Shown piece after piece: positions 11,586 to 22,521 of a stretch of DNA of 64,000 bases. Source of the stretch: Diogma glabrata (taxonomy: Eukaryota; Arthropoda; Insecta; Diptera; Cylindrotomidae); assembly GCA_963693315.1 (NCBI GenBank), contig OY856186.1, forward strand, positions 138,632,980 to 138,696,979, written 5' to 3'. Below the pieces are notes generated by a model that was given only the letters and a program-made list of their open reading frames with translations, did no database searches and was not told where the DNA came from. How positions within the stretch are numbered: the first letter of the stretch is position 1; each line of letters begins with the position of its first letter. Made by a program: the position numbers and the translations under genes.

Positions 11586-12464
11586 AAAAAAAATTAAAAA
11601 TTATAATTAATTTATTTTTAAATGATCTATTTAAAATAAAAGAATATTTTTTAAAAATAGTGATTTTTTTATCCCGTTTAAGGTTAATGGAACATCGGTG
11701 GATTGAGAGTTTTATTCCAGTTCCTTATTTTTCCAAGGTTGCTATTTTACGGGTAATAGCTGTCTCAGTAGTGATGTTTCTTAAAGGTCTACGTGATAAG
11801 AAACAACTCTGACAGCCATAAGTCAATCTAAATAGCCGTACAACATCGAGTGCATGTCCGATACATTTAGCAATACCGAAGCATGTAAAAATCTTCCCGC
11901 GGGCTAAAAAACCCTGACAGGCAGCTTTTTGTTTGCTTTTGTGGGTGTCGCTGAACGTACCGCATTCCCACTGAAATTGAGAAAAATCTTTTCTCAAACC
12001 AAATATTGTCATCCTCGATTTGAGAAAACATTTTTCTTAAAATGATAACGAATTGATTCAAAATGAAATATATCGGATCAATACCAAAAGTAACATACGA
12101 TCATGTCGATCAAAAAAATTCTTAAAATGATCAGAATTTCTTAAAATGAGCTTTTGGTTTCTCAACTTCTTCCGCTCAAATTCTTGAAGAAATACAACTC
12201 CATCTTAAATTGATACTTTTGGTATTGATTTGATACAACAAGTTTATAAGCTTTGAGAATAATATCGAGAATATAATATCAAAATAAGAAATTTGTTTAT
12301 CATAATCAGTAGATTTACATCAACTCAAAAAATAAACCAAAGTTCAATCTGATGCAGCATTTTATATCAATTTGAGAACTCATATTCTCGTCCATATATT
12401 GATATACAAAAATCATCAATTTGATGATTTTTTTACCAAATTTAACTCTTTTTTTCTCTCTGTG
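11586..12464. other. Non-coding right part of the TA-flanked block
   Basis: A short segment with 'aatagctgtctcagta' near 11757 echoes one near 10955. The rest, from about 11980, is A/T-rich with many ttgat/atcaa and tctcaa/ttgaga motifs like those at the left end, ending in the terminal repeat. No gene seen. Confidence 0.4.
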
Positions 12465-12466
12465 TA

Positions 12467-14065
12467 GGCATTGGACATTTCGGACAAGTTAAGTGAACTT
12501 AATTCTGTCATGATAGATATAAGACTACTACAGGCGATACTACAGACTATGGCAGAAGAGGGATTTTGAAATACTTCCAAATTTAATTTCAATTACTAGA
12601 CATATCTGGAAATTCCAGGACAGAAGACTGTCAATGAAGTGCGGTTATATAGCCACTAGTCGGGCAAAACTTAGGAAAATAAAAATTTTATAGACTGAGC
12701 TGACTTAAACAAATATCTAACCTTAGAACTAGTTAACTCTAATATTAATTGCAGGAAGGATCAAATCAAGCGCTTCAGCCCCGAGAAAAAAATTGATCGT
12801 AAAAAAAAGTCAAAAAAAAAATAACTTACGATTTAAGATCCAGGAATTGCGTGCTTAACCAAAACAAGAAATCTTGTGTAACCTAATGCAATAAGCTACA
12901 ATCTTACTAACTATTATTGGCACCTCCGGAGCTTTGCGTTCACAAATTTGATCCTTTCCCCATTTATTTCCTTTATATTCTTTCTTCTAGGTGGTTGCAT
13001 TAAGTTGATGTTTAATTAAATTTTTTTATTGATCCTTGGTTTTTATTTTGATCCTTGGTTTCTATTTTGATCCTTAGGATTTATTTTGATCCTTGGTTTT
13101 ATTTTAATTTCTTTTTTGGTTGCATTAAGTTACATGAAGTTGATGTTTAGTTAAATTTTTTTTATTGATCCTTGGTTTTTATTTTGATCCTTGGTTCCTG
13201 TTTTGATCCTTAGTTTTTATTTTGATCCTTGGTTTTTATTTTATTTTCTTTTTTGTTTGTTCTAATTTTATTTTAACTTCAAGTATTTACAATTTAGAGA
13301 GAAAAAAAAAACAGTCATTATTATCAATTATTATCAGCATTATTATCACGTACCTCCATTTGGGTATAGAGGTGAAGGGTGATGGTCGCCGATTCTTCTG
13401 AAAATTTCGGTTTTTAATATTTTGGGGATAAAAAGGAAAGTAAAATAAGCTACGTTAAAAGAGGTGAAATTAAAGAGGGGGAGGAACAAGATGGTGTATG
13501 TGCTGATAGTATACCGCCCGGTTGGCAAGTGTCGATGGGATGGTCAGAGGATAAATCCTCTGCACCATCATTCGATCATCGACCCATTCGGGATCCACAC
13601 TACCAACACATAGGGGGTGATGCTATGGCAAAGATTGGCCCAGTTACCCATCAGCATGAAGGCTGAGCGAAATCTTCCCTTGACAGTTGATCGAGCTGTC
13701 TTGGAAGAACTTCCTCAGTATCATCTGATGGAGACCAACCCATATAAGCCATAGGAAGCTAAAATTACAGGGAAGGGATTCTAACGTTATGGGGATCCTA
13801 ACAAAAACCTCAATTCTCACCATTCTAGGCCTGGCATCTCGGCCACCTCCGGCCTTCCCGGTATCCCCAAGAAACCTACCCGTTACTAGGGTCCGTGGGT
13901 TTATAAAACCTATTGAGAATAATTCCAAGGAATTATTCTCAGCCTTGCGTTATAAACAAAACAAAAGGACTTTTTGCTGTAGGCGTGGGGACGCAAGACC
14001 CCATCGAAGACAGTCTGAGGCATCTCAGATTATCGTTGCTCCTGCGCGTTTGAACAAAGCATTAA
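12467..14065 (-). other. Leader region of element A between gag and the 5' LTR
   Basis: By position this is the 5' untranslated leader and start of gag of element A on the minus strand. It is not convincingly coding. It contains a higher-order repeat at 12991-13250. A GC-richer stretch (13500-14060) has open frames on both strands (for example 13789-14070 plus) that I could not match to any family. Confidence 0.35.
12991..13250. repeat. Higher-order tandem repeat with 19 bp subunits
   Basis: Two copies of a unit of about 130 bases (starts near 12991 and 13118, both 'ggttgcattaagtt') each contain three to four subrepeats of about 19 bases, 'ttgatccttggtttttatt'. Copies differ by scattered substitutions. 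Non-coding. Confidence 0.75.
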
Positions 14066-14709
14066 GATAAACAGCTTCTTTTGAATTTCGAATACAGGAA
14101 GCTACAGTTCTTGCCTGTGATATAATTTCTCAATACTCTTCCAATATAAACCAAAAGAAATAAAAATTCTTATTCCAATCAATGTATCAGACAATAAATC
14201 CAGTAAGACTCAAAAGGTTTATACTTCTTTTCACTTTCACCATTCAACATGTTTTTTTTTCTGTTGCAAAAAGAAACACAATGCTTTGAATACTAAAAAA
14301 AACTGTATTCCGAAAATACCGTATTCCGACAATAATCATTTACTAAATAAGAAACTTATATTTACGATTATCGGTTTCCTTTTTTTCCTTAATTCAGAGC
14401 ATTTATTATTTATAAGACGAAAATTTTTAATATATTAAACAATGAAAACCACAAAAAAAAAGTTTAAAAAACCATTAAATTGAATTATATTCTATTTTTC
14501 TTTTTAAATTTATTTCACGAAAAGAAACCCACCTCATGAAATTATAATTGACAACTCGCCAAATCACCAGTCGGATCCTCGTGTTGATAATTATTATAAA
14601 CATCAAAATTGATGCGTTCGCAATCTATGTTTTAATAATTACGAATATTATGGTTGGAAAAAAATGTAAACAAAAAGACAGTCGCGACTGATAAAACATC
14701 CTAATAACA
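14066..14709 (-). repeat. 5' LTR of gypsy-like element A
   Basis: This 644-base segment aligns with the outer parts of 502-1776. The minus-strand start (TGTTATTAGGATG, at 14709) has the expected TG. It would contain the promoter and polyadenylation signals, but no decisive TATA box was identified. The sequence immediately right of it is a piece of the fold-back repeat, so the retrotransposon probably inserted into that repeat. Confidence 0.65.
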
Positions 14710-14792
14710 ACCTCGCCACCAATGCGGTGATATTTTAAAGTTGAAACTTCATCATCACTCTATTGACTTAAGTTGAATTCTCAACTGTCATT
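14710..14792. repeat. Piece of the fold-back repeat between LTR and RTE
   Basis: 'cgccaccaatgcggtgat' and 'catcatcactctatt' match the left arm of the fold-back at 16216-16802, in the same orientation. It is cut on the left by the LTR of element A and on the right by the RTE LINE, so it records successive insertions into one repeat copy. Confidence 0.7.
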
Positions 14793-16168
14793 AGGCTAAT
14801 CAGCTTTGAATATTCACCACGGTCATTCGCAACAGCGACATAATTACCATGGCAGCCGATTTTTTTAAGGTCGTTTATTACGTCAGTCTCCCATTGTAGT
14901 CGTGGGCTTGCTCGCGGTCTACCACTCCCTGGGGTACTAACGTAAATTTTTCTAATCATTCCAGACTGTGAATCGGCTCGTAGAACATGCCTAAACCAAG
15001 CAATTCTATTAGAACGGATACAACCTATTATATCAGGTCCCTCAAGAAGGTCTCTGATCTCAAAGTTATACCGGGTTCTATACTCTCCATCGTCTGTCTT
15101 AAGTAGACCAAAAATGTAGCGTAGGATCTTACGCTCAAATACAGATAAATGCGATTCGTCATTTTGTGTAAGGGTCCATGTTTGTGACCCATACATCACA
15201 ACCGGTCTAATCAATGTCTTGTATAACTTGAGCTTGGTGTTAGTTGATACATACGGTGATCCAAGGAAAGGTTTAATTGAGTAGAAAGTTCGATTACCTA
15301 CAGCGATTCGAGCTTTTATATCTGTAAGTATGCTGTTGTTTGAGTCAAGCATTGATCCCAAATATTTAAGGGATTCAACTCCCTCAATTCGTTCATCGCC
15401 GCACATCAAATCTTTCTTCTCAGCCTCTCTTGAAACATTCATATGTTTGGTTTTATTGTAGTTAATTTGCAGACCAATTTTCCTAGTACCACTCTCAAGC
15501 GACTTAAAAGTCTCACTCATAACAGCTTCACTTCGGCCGAGAATGACAACATCATCAGCGTAAGCAATCATCTGTACTGAGTTTATTCACAAGATATTGT
15601 TATTAGTCGGTAGTTTCTTTTGACGGCACACATATTCCAAGGCTAGATTAAGAAATATAGGAGAGATAGCATCACCTTGTCTTAAACCGGAGTCGACTTT
15701 AAAAAACTTTGATATTTCGTTCTCTGCTCGTACACAGCATTGAGAATTCTGTACTGTCATTTTGCATAGTGATACCAGTTTACCAGGAATTCCCATTGAC
15801 ACCAGAGCAGACCATAGAGTCTCTCGTTCGAGAGAGTCGTGGGCCTGCCTGAAATCAATGAAAAGTTGGTGCACAGGTATGTTGAACTCTCGACACTTTT
15901 CCAAAATCATCCTTATCGAGAAAAGTGCATCGGTGGTACCTCGGCCCTGCCGGAAACCACACTGATATTCTCCAAATAGTTGTTCAGCAAAAGGATTGAC
16001 GCCACCATGTACAATCATTTCGGATGTTATATCGTCGATACCAGGTGCTTTATTGCATGTTAATTTTGACAACGCCTCATCGAATTCCTCTCTGGTGGGT
16101 TCTTCTACATGTACCTTTGACACACTAATAAGTTTAGCTCGTCGCCCGACTTGTTGCTGGTCACTTAA
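14768..16168 (-). pseudogene. RTE-clade LINE reverse transcriptase, copy 1 (truncated)
   Basis: The minus strand from about 16123 encodes an RTE RT: NKAPGIDDITSEM, FRQGRGTTDALFSIRM, LFIDFRQAHDSLERE and SGLRQGDAISPIF. After one stop come the catalytic box MIAYADDVVILGR and the C-terminal KHMNVSR, KYLGSMLD and RPVVMYGSQTWTLT. It lacks the endonuclease. About 200 bases are missing after HGGVNPFAEQL relative to copy 2, and a substitution just before YADD (near 15586) turns a codon into a stop. It is highly similar to copy 2 at 50071-53285, so both are recent. The 3' end runs into the fold-back repeat and has no A-tail. Confidence 0.85.
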
Positions 16169-16215
16169 GTATTAGTATTAAGTAGCGTATTAGACAACAT
16201 TTCGGGGAATTTTAA

Positions 16216-16802
16216 TTATTCGGGATTTTTGTGAGCAAACTCAAGCAACTAAGGAAATAATTTGAATTTTTTAAATTCAAAGGTATTGTTGGTAAAAGAA
16301 ATAAATCAGGAAAAAACCCTGTTTTTCTCTTTTTCATGTTTTGGTGGGCATTCGAACTCATTAGCTTATCAGTACCAGAATGAGCTCAAATCCGTTGGCA
16401 GACACGTTATCCACTTCGCCACCAATGCGATGATATTTTTAAGTTAAAGCTTTATCATCACTCTATTTACTTAAGTTGCATTCTCAACTGTTACTAGACT
16501 CCTATTTCCGATAAATAAGAGTTTAATGGCAGTTGAGAATTCAGCTTAAGTAAATAGAGTGATGATGAAGTTTCAACTTCAAAATATCATCGCATTGGTG
16601 GCGAAGTGGATAGCGTGTCTGCCAATGGATTTGAACTCATTCTGACACTGATGAGGTTATGAGTTCGAATCCCAACCGAAACACGTAAAAGAGAAAAATA
16701 TAGTTTTTTCTGATTTACTTCCAACAATACCTTTGAATCGAAAAAATTCATATTATTTCCTTAGTTACTTGAGTTTATTTGCTCACAAAAATCCCAAATA
16801 TT
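16216..16802. repeat. Fold-back repeat with tRNA-like pol III boxes
   Basis: Two arms of about 275 bases (16216-16490 and 16530-16802) are near-complementary around a spacer of about 40 bases. In each arm, reading outward from the centre, there is TGGCGAAGTGGATA (A-box-like) and about 60 bases further GAGTTCGAAT(C/G)CC (B-box-like, TTCGANTCC), followed by an A-rich stretch. This is the pattern of a tRNA-derived SINE present as a head-to-head inverted dimer. Cloverleaf folding looks degenerate, so it is not called a tRNA gene. Confidence 0.7.
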
Positions 16803-17394
16803 GGTATTTGTTCAGTTAACATGTTACATGTAACATAACATGTAACGTTATACTAAGAGTTCATTCTTCTTATAACAATTTCGATTATTAGTTTCTGTCC
16901 GAAAGACTAAAGTATTACATTCTCAAAAAAAAAGGAAATTCTTACCTCCACTTTTTTGTAATTTCCTAGACGTTTTAGGTCATGACGATTCTAAAACAGC
17001 AAAAAAATGGGTGTCTGTCTGCCTGTCAGCCAGCCGTCACAACAGATTAAATCTAGAAAACCGCTAGAGGGATTTCAAAAATTTTAATTCTAAAAATAGG
17101 TATACTCATTGGTAAGAGGCGAAGGACGGTGTGTTCGATAACTGTACCGGAAGTGTGTCAAAACAAAGAAATTTGCATATTTTTTGCTTAGAGACTTTTA
17201 TTTTAAGTGATTACGAGTAGGAACATTGAATTTGTAGAATTCTTGATGGTCAGGATTGGTATGTGAGACCAAAAACTAGATTATTGCATTGTACGTTTGT
17301 CAAAAAAATATTGTTAGGTGTGTCAAAAGATTGATTTTCATTTATTTGTTTACTCAATTTTTTGGAAAAAATTGAAATTATTTATTTGTATGAT
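16803..17394. other. Unassigned intron sequence
   Basis: No gene seen. A small palindrome 'gttacatgtaac' lies near 16823. The sequence 'gtctgcctgtcagccagccgtcac' near 17020 is unremarkable. This probably belongs to the upstream intron of the DIP gene. Confidence 0.3.
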
Positions 17395-17960
17395 ATGAAA
17401 TTAGAAATGGAAATTGTTGATTTTGTTATAATTTTGGGGATAATTTTGGAATTTTGAAACCATTTTAATTTTTTATTTTGTTATAATTTTCGATATATTT
17501 TTAGAATTTTAAAGAAAGTTTATATTTTTGTTGTTATAATTCTTGCGATGTCTTTAGAATTTTGGAAAAAGATTTTTGAATTTCGAATTTTCGGTTTGGA
17601 AAAAGTTTCGATTTTTGAATTTGTAATTTTTGGAATATTTTTGGAATTATGAAAAAAGTTCGTATTATTGATTTTGTTATAATTTTAAATAATTTTATTT
17701 TTGATTTTGTTATAATTTTTGCAATATTTTAAGAATATTGGAAAAAGTTTCAATTTTAGATTTTGTTATAATTTTTGCAATATTTATAGAATTATGAAAA
17801 AAGTTTTAAAATTTGATTTTGAAATAATTTTTGGATTATTTTTAGAATTTTGAAAAAAGTTTTGATTATAGATTTTATTATAGTTTTTAGAATATTTTTG
17901 GCATTTTGAAAGAAAAATGAGCTTTTGATTTTCTAATATTTTCTAGAAACGCTAAATGGA
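17395..17960. repeat. Degenerate minisatellite
   Basis: About eight to nine imperfect copies of a unit of roughly 60 bases are recognisable by 'gattttgttataattttt', 'atatttttagaatttt' and 'gaaaaagttt'. Copies differ by substitutions and small indels. T-rich on the plus strand, non-coding, about 1.7 kb upstream of DIP exon 1. Confidence 0.65.
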
Positions 17961-19633
17961 GAGGTTTTTGAGTAGTTTTTGGGTGTGTCATCTTTTCCCT
18001 AAATTATATTAATTATTGATCTGTTATAGTTTTCTAGCAACGTATTAATGTTTCATGTTAGTTTTGTAATAAATTTCTAAACAGCGATAAAAAAATACTT
18101 GTACTTTAACAAAAAGTTTTATGTTTGATATACATCGCTGTCCAAAACTAAAAACAATGTCCTCATAAAAGTTTTTTCCCGAAAACTACACCAAAATTCT
18201 TAACCCAGACCAAAGTGTTGATATCTCACAGCTTGAGATTTCAGCCCTACATATTTTCAGGTTTGGAATGACGATGTAGACATAGGTATAGTTCTAGTAA
18301 CACTAAAAGTCAATAAGCAGAAATCCCAATTCTTTCCTGTTGGGTGTTGGTATTGTTATACCTTGGTTTTGGTTTTATAAAAACGATATTTCAATTTCAT
18401 TTTCTATAAATTTTATAACAGTTGTTTGATTTTTTAAAAATTTAAAAATTTATTGTTCGAACAAAGAAAAAGTGTTTTCAAAAAAATTCTCGGTGATTGG
18501 GAGAGTTAAATATTTGTCCTGGCAACTGAACTAGGGAGACTATGCAATACAAAATTTTATATACAATATAACAGAAGTTTATTCAAGCTAATAATTATTT
18601 CCATGAAGGAAATTAACTTGGGAACGTTTTTTTCAGTGTAATTGTTCCTCGTATATTCATTAAACCATCAGCACCATCATCTTCACATATCTCATTAAGA
18701 CATCAGGTAAAAACATAAATTTTCTTATCCTGTCTTATAATTAAAAGTTTTAAGTCATTCCAGTTTCGTAAGCAATTCAAAATCCCCTCGCTACATTCAA
18801 TAACTCTAACTGCACATCATTCAAAACACAATATTTCAATTCCCAGGCAATTTGCATCATTATTTTTTTTATATAAAACTTAAATAACATAAAGAAAGAA
18901 GAACATATTTTTAATTTAATAAAATAAATTATAGTTTTCAAAGAACTTTAACGATTTTCCAAAACACTATTTATGGAAGTGTTTCACTTTAAAAAAAATT
19001 TTGATAGCAAATAAATTACTTTAAGGATTTGCATATAACTTGTTTCAGAAGTTGTTGCATGTCCAAACTATTTAACTCTTTCAACAAAACCTTCATTTTC
19101 CGCTTTACTTTTTCTTTTCAATAAATAGTATTTTTATTAAAAATTTAATTTACATTATAATTTTATTAAAAATCAAACTATGTAACGAAATGATTTTTTT
19201 AACCAAATATTTTCCAGCTACAGTGTCTTTATGTCTTAAAAATATGTTTACTGTATAAACTATAAAATTTGCTGATGTCGATATGGATAGTCAAATATGG
19301 GATTAATTACACGGAATAAAAAAAATACATAATTGTTTTCCTTGAAAAATGCTTGTTATTTAAAAATTTAAGAAACCTATAAAAACACTTAACGTCCTGC
19401 CTTCAAATTCATTTATTTTCTTTGAGCTTATGATTTTTTAATAATAACGTTTGAATAGTAATAATAAAAGAACCAAATTGATTTTTTATTTTAAATAATT
19501 TTACTGGTGTCTGGCTCCACTCTCTACTGTCTTGTTAGAAACGAAATAAACTGACGAAATTATAAATTATTTAGAAACTAACTAAAATGTATATGCAACA
19601 AATAATTTTTCTTTCTTTTTATATTTTTTACAG
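17961..19633. other. Intron upstream of DIP exon 1
   Basis: A/T-rich with no coding frame or recognised repeat. It ends in a good polypyrimidine tract and acceptor (ttttttacag at 19624-19633). 'attaattacacggaataaaa' near 19300 and similar are simple intron sequence. Confidence 0.5.
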
Positions 19634-19841
19634 GTAGCATGGTTGCGTGTAGACACACAGACTATACTTACCATACAAAACCATGTAATAACCAAAAACC
19701 ATAGAGTTGGAATACAGTATTCAGAAAAAAATACATGGCAATTAAGGATAAAAGATATAAAGGAATCTGATCGGGGATGGTACATGTGCCAGATAAATAC
19801 AGATCCCATGAAAAGTCAAATGGGATATTTGGATGTTGTAG
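19634..19841 (+). CDS. DIP-family immunoglobulin gene, exon for Ig1 C-terminal half
   Basis: This exon of 208 bases encodes VAWLRVDTQTILTIQNHVIT, then TWQLRIKDIKESDRGWYMC and QINTDPMKSQMGYLDVV. It is the second half of the first Ig domain of the insect DIP (dpr-interacting protein)/lachesin-like family, including the hallmark W near the start and the D-x-G-W-Y-x-C Cys of the domain disulfide. These proteins are cell-surface adhesion molecules of neurons that bind Dpr proteins and specify synaptic partners. The start is set by an acceptor at 19631-19633 and the phase-0 reading; the end by a donor at 19842 (gtacta), leaving one base that joins the next exon in phase. Upstream exons (signal peptide, first half of Ig1) lie outside the window. 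Which DIP paralogue it is cannot be decided here. Confidence 0.93.
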
Positions 19842-20480
19842 GTACTAATTGAATATGATTTATTCTATGAGTGTTGTTTTTAGTTTTTTCAGATAAACGA
19901 AAGAACGAATGATTATAAAAAAATAGGCATCAAAAATTTAACGGTTACAAGCAAAAACACAGCAAATAAATTTTAAGTATAAATCAAAATAACTCTTCAA
20001 TCTAAATTTCTAGCAACTTCAAATCATTTCAGCAACAATATTCCTTTATTAAAATATTACTCCCGCTCCCACTGTTTCAAAATCTCCAAAGGTTTAATGT
20101 AAAACTTCTAATAAAACACTGACTACGTCAAAAATAATACGCAATATAACGGCGTTCGATTTGACTGAAGTAACTGAATTATCTCAAAAATGGTATGCCA
20201 TTGTTGTTGTTTTTTCATTAAATTCAGTTATTTCAGTCATACCGAACACTCCTTATATTTCAATTATAACGACTAGACCTTGAGATTGATTAACTAGATG
20301 TTACTTATATTCGGTTCACCGAAATTTAAACAACTGATGTTCTTTACTTCATAAATTTGATTCATTTATAGGAAGTTAAATGGCCGATATTTAATTTGCT
20401 GCATGTTCTTGAATCTTGATCCTTCTGCTCTTTCTTTAGAGTTAGTATGACATCGTATTTATAATACTAATAATATATTC
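19842..20480. other. Intron, 5' part of the 23.4 kb DIP intron
   Basis: Immediately follows the exon 1 donor. No gene or clear repeat recognised in this stretch. Confidence 0.5.
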
Positions 20481-20530
20481 AGAACCGTAACTAGGGGGGG
20501 GGGGGCGCCCCGAGTGTTACCCGTTTTGGG
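20481..20530. mobile_element. Possible hAT-type terminal remnant with G run
   Basis: 'cagaaccgtaactagg' followed by twelve G and 'cgcccc' resembles the terminal repeats of some insect hAT-like elements. No matching opposite end was found, so this may be a truncated end. Low confidence. Confidence 0.3.
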
Positions 20531-20839
20531 GTGACACCTGACCGTAAAAAACTTAAACAAACCATCACCATGTTTTCAACGATAGATCACTTAGAAACCA
20601 TTTTAACCAAGTTATCCATATAATTTTAAATAAAGTGTGATAACTTCTAAATGTGTCCTATAAATGTGTTCTATTGGTTCAAAAAGGATCTATTCTACTT
20701 TTTAAAATTTTGGAAAAACGAAAAATAAAATATTAACAATATATGGGTATTTCTATTTTTACCTCACCACAATTTTAAATTGTGTGAAGTAATGCAATCT
20801 ATCTAGAAAAACAAAAATCTTACATACCCCAAATTTTGT

Positions 20840-22320
20840 TTTTTCTTTTGTTTTGGACCATCCTCTATCTAAATAGCAAACAAAAATTTTGGTGTAGGTC
20901 TGTGTGTGGGTGACTTTTCTGCATTGGATCTTGATGAAACTTTGGCAAATGATACAGGTTCACTTGAAAATGGAAGATCTGGATTCATTTCAAATCTGGA
21001 CAAAATGGCGGGGGTCTCCCGAACTAAGTTTAAATCTTGAATAACTTCTAATCCCGGCTTATGATCTTATTGAATCTTAGTATATAAGGTTTTAGTACAG
21101 TTTCCAATATCTCTGAATATCATTTTCCGGTTTGTCACTTCCGGTTAAAACAATTTTTTTTCCAGGTGTTTATCCCTACTGTAGCCTACAAATACCGATC
21201 GATTTTCATGAAACGTTGGTAAAAGCTTCCAAATAAAATAATACATATTTTATTAGCTTTGGGAGTACATTGGATAAAGGGTTTGGGGGTACACCATACA
21301 ACGGGTGGTTTTTTCCACAATAAGTGTGTTCCATTTACCACATTTTCCTTTACTTTTGTACTAAATTTCGTTTTCAAGTTAACCATATCAAATGATGGTA
21401 AAGCTACGTGACAAACTTACGCTTCTTTTCACCGCCAGAGTTTTTGTCAGTTTAGAGAATAATTTCAAATATGTTTGCCCAAATGCTTATACAAATTTAG
21501 AATTTCTAGCCTAAATGTCATATTTCTGTCCAGCGTTCTTTAATTGTTTATATTTTGCATGAATCATAATTTTAATTTTCAGAAATTTTTTAATATTTAA
21601 TTAATTTTCTTAAGTTTAACAAACTCAAAATAAAATTTAAACTTAAAATTTTGTCAAACTAATAATTTTCTTTTACGTTGTTTAGCAATATTATTTTTCA
21701 AAAAAGTCAAAACAATTTATTGTCAAAAAAAAATGTCGGAAACGTGTGGTAAGAAAGAATTTGAGTTGTAGTAGATCAAAAATCTAATACACCTCACATT
21801 TAAGTCGTTCCATTTAAAATTCGGTTCGGGTAGCAAGTTTACCTAAAAGGAACACGGGTAATGTTTTAATGTTAGTAGGGAGCATAAAACATTCATTCAT
21901 GAATGAATTTTGATAACACTTTGAAAAAGATGCAAACATGTATGACAAGAAACTGATCAGTTTTTAAGCGATAGTGAACAAAAGGTGTGGGGTCCCCAGA
22001 GCACCTGTTTTTTTGAAAGCTCTTTAACATCTGTACCAGATAGTCGAATTTGATGAAACTTGGGACATAATCAATTAGTACGAATCACAACAGTTCTGAA
22101 TCCCAATTTCCGGTTTTTCACTTCCGGTAAACAAAATTTTTCAGTGTATTTATGCACACTACAGCCTACAATAATGAAGTGATTATGATGAAACTTATGA
22201 AAAAGGTTTCAATTAGTGTGAGAAGATAGTTATCATCTTTTGGGACACATTGATCAAAGTCTACCATACAAATGCTGACTTTTCACACTTTGTTTTTAAA
22301 GTCATCAATCATCAATTGGA
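20840..22320. repeat. Dispersed repeat with 'cttccggt' motifs, left copies
   Basis: Two diverged copies (about 20840-21420 and 21885-22300) share 'gggggtctcccgaac' or 'ggggtccccagagcacctg', 'tttccggtttttcacttccggt', 'cactacagcctac' and 'tcatgaaac'. More copies lie at 26012-26515, beyond the LINE. Non-coding, diverged from each other. Class unknown. Confidence 0.65.
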
Positions 22321-22340
22321 GTCAGACGAATAAGGTCGTC

Positions 22341-22521
22341 TCCTAAATTATAAAGAAAAAAAATCAAAAAAAAAAAAATTATCGAAAATAGAAAAATAAG
22401 TGTATTGTATAGTGCTTGTGTTAGTGTTATCTCCTAAATTTTAAGGGAAAAAGAAACAAAGAAAAAAATAATTGAAAATAGAAAAATAAGTGTATATTAT
22501 AGTGTTTGTGTTAGTGTTTAT
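22341..22521 (+). promoter_or_regulatory. Two tandem monomers at the LINE 5' end
   Basis: 'tcctaaatt...gaaaatagaaaaataagtg...agtg(c/t)ttgtgttagtgtt' occurs twice, at 22341 and 22432, a 91-base period with some divergence. Tandem 5' monomers are known to act as promoters in some LINE families. The promoter role here is inference. Confidence 0.5.

Larger units (their letters stand above)
7080..12464. mobile_element. TA-flanked block with short terminal inverted repeats
   Basis: The left end TACACAGAGAGAAAAAAA (from 7078) is matched by its exact complement at the right end (to 12466). Both are flanked by TA, as in Tc1/mariner-type insertion. Subterminal zones on both sides are rich in related A/T repeats built on 'tctcaaattga' and 'gagaaaaaa'. 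Inside are remnants of a spliced plus-strand gene, a MITE (9785-10517) and an RTE-like scrap (10950-11330). No recognisable mariner DDE transposase is present. An alternative is that the two ends belong to separate MITE-like insertions. Confidence 0.45.
502..14709 (-). mobile_element. Ty3/gypsy-like LTR retrotransposon A, nested and broken
   Basis: On the minus strand the order is LTR (14066-14709), leader, gag with a RING-like segment and zinc knuckle, RT fragment, RNase H, integrase, then LTR (502-1776). The two LTRs share long stretches, for example the start TGTTAT(T/G)AG(G/T)ATG read on the minus strand, and an identical motif around 'cgccaaatcaccagt' (1668 and 14556). The body is interrupted by a TA-flanked block at 7080-12464 and a LINE scrap near 4207-4560. 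No protease and no N-terminal half of RT were seen. Several frameshifts and stops show it is dead. Target duplications were not identified; the right flank is a piece of the fold-back repeat also found at 16216-16802. Confidence 0.75.

Noticed and set aside
13789..14070. 93-codon plus-strand ORF in the leader of element A
   Set aside because: An overlapping open frame exists on the other strand and neither shows known motifs; GC-richer sequence makes chance ORFs likelier.
16570..16680. Possible tRNA gene (TTCGAATCCC box)
   Set aside because: The cloverleaf does not close convincingly and the sequence is part of a 275 bp inverted arm, so it is a tRNA-derived repeat and not a functional tRNA.
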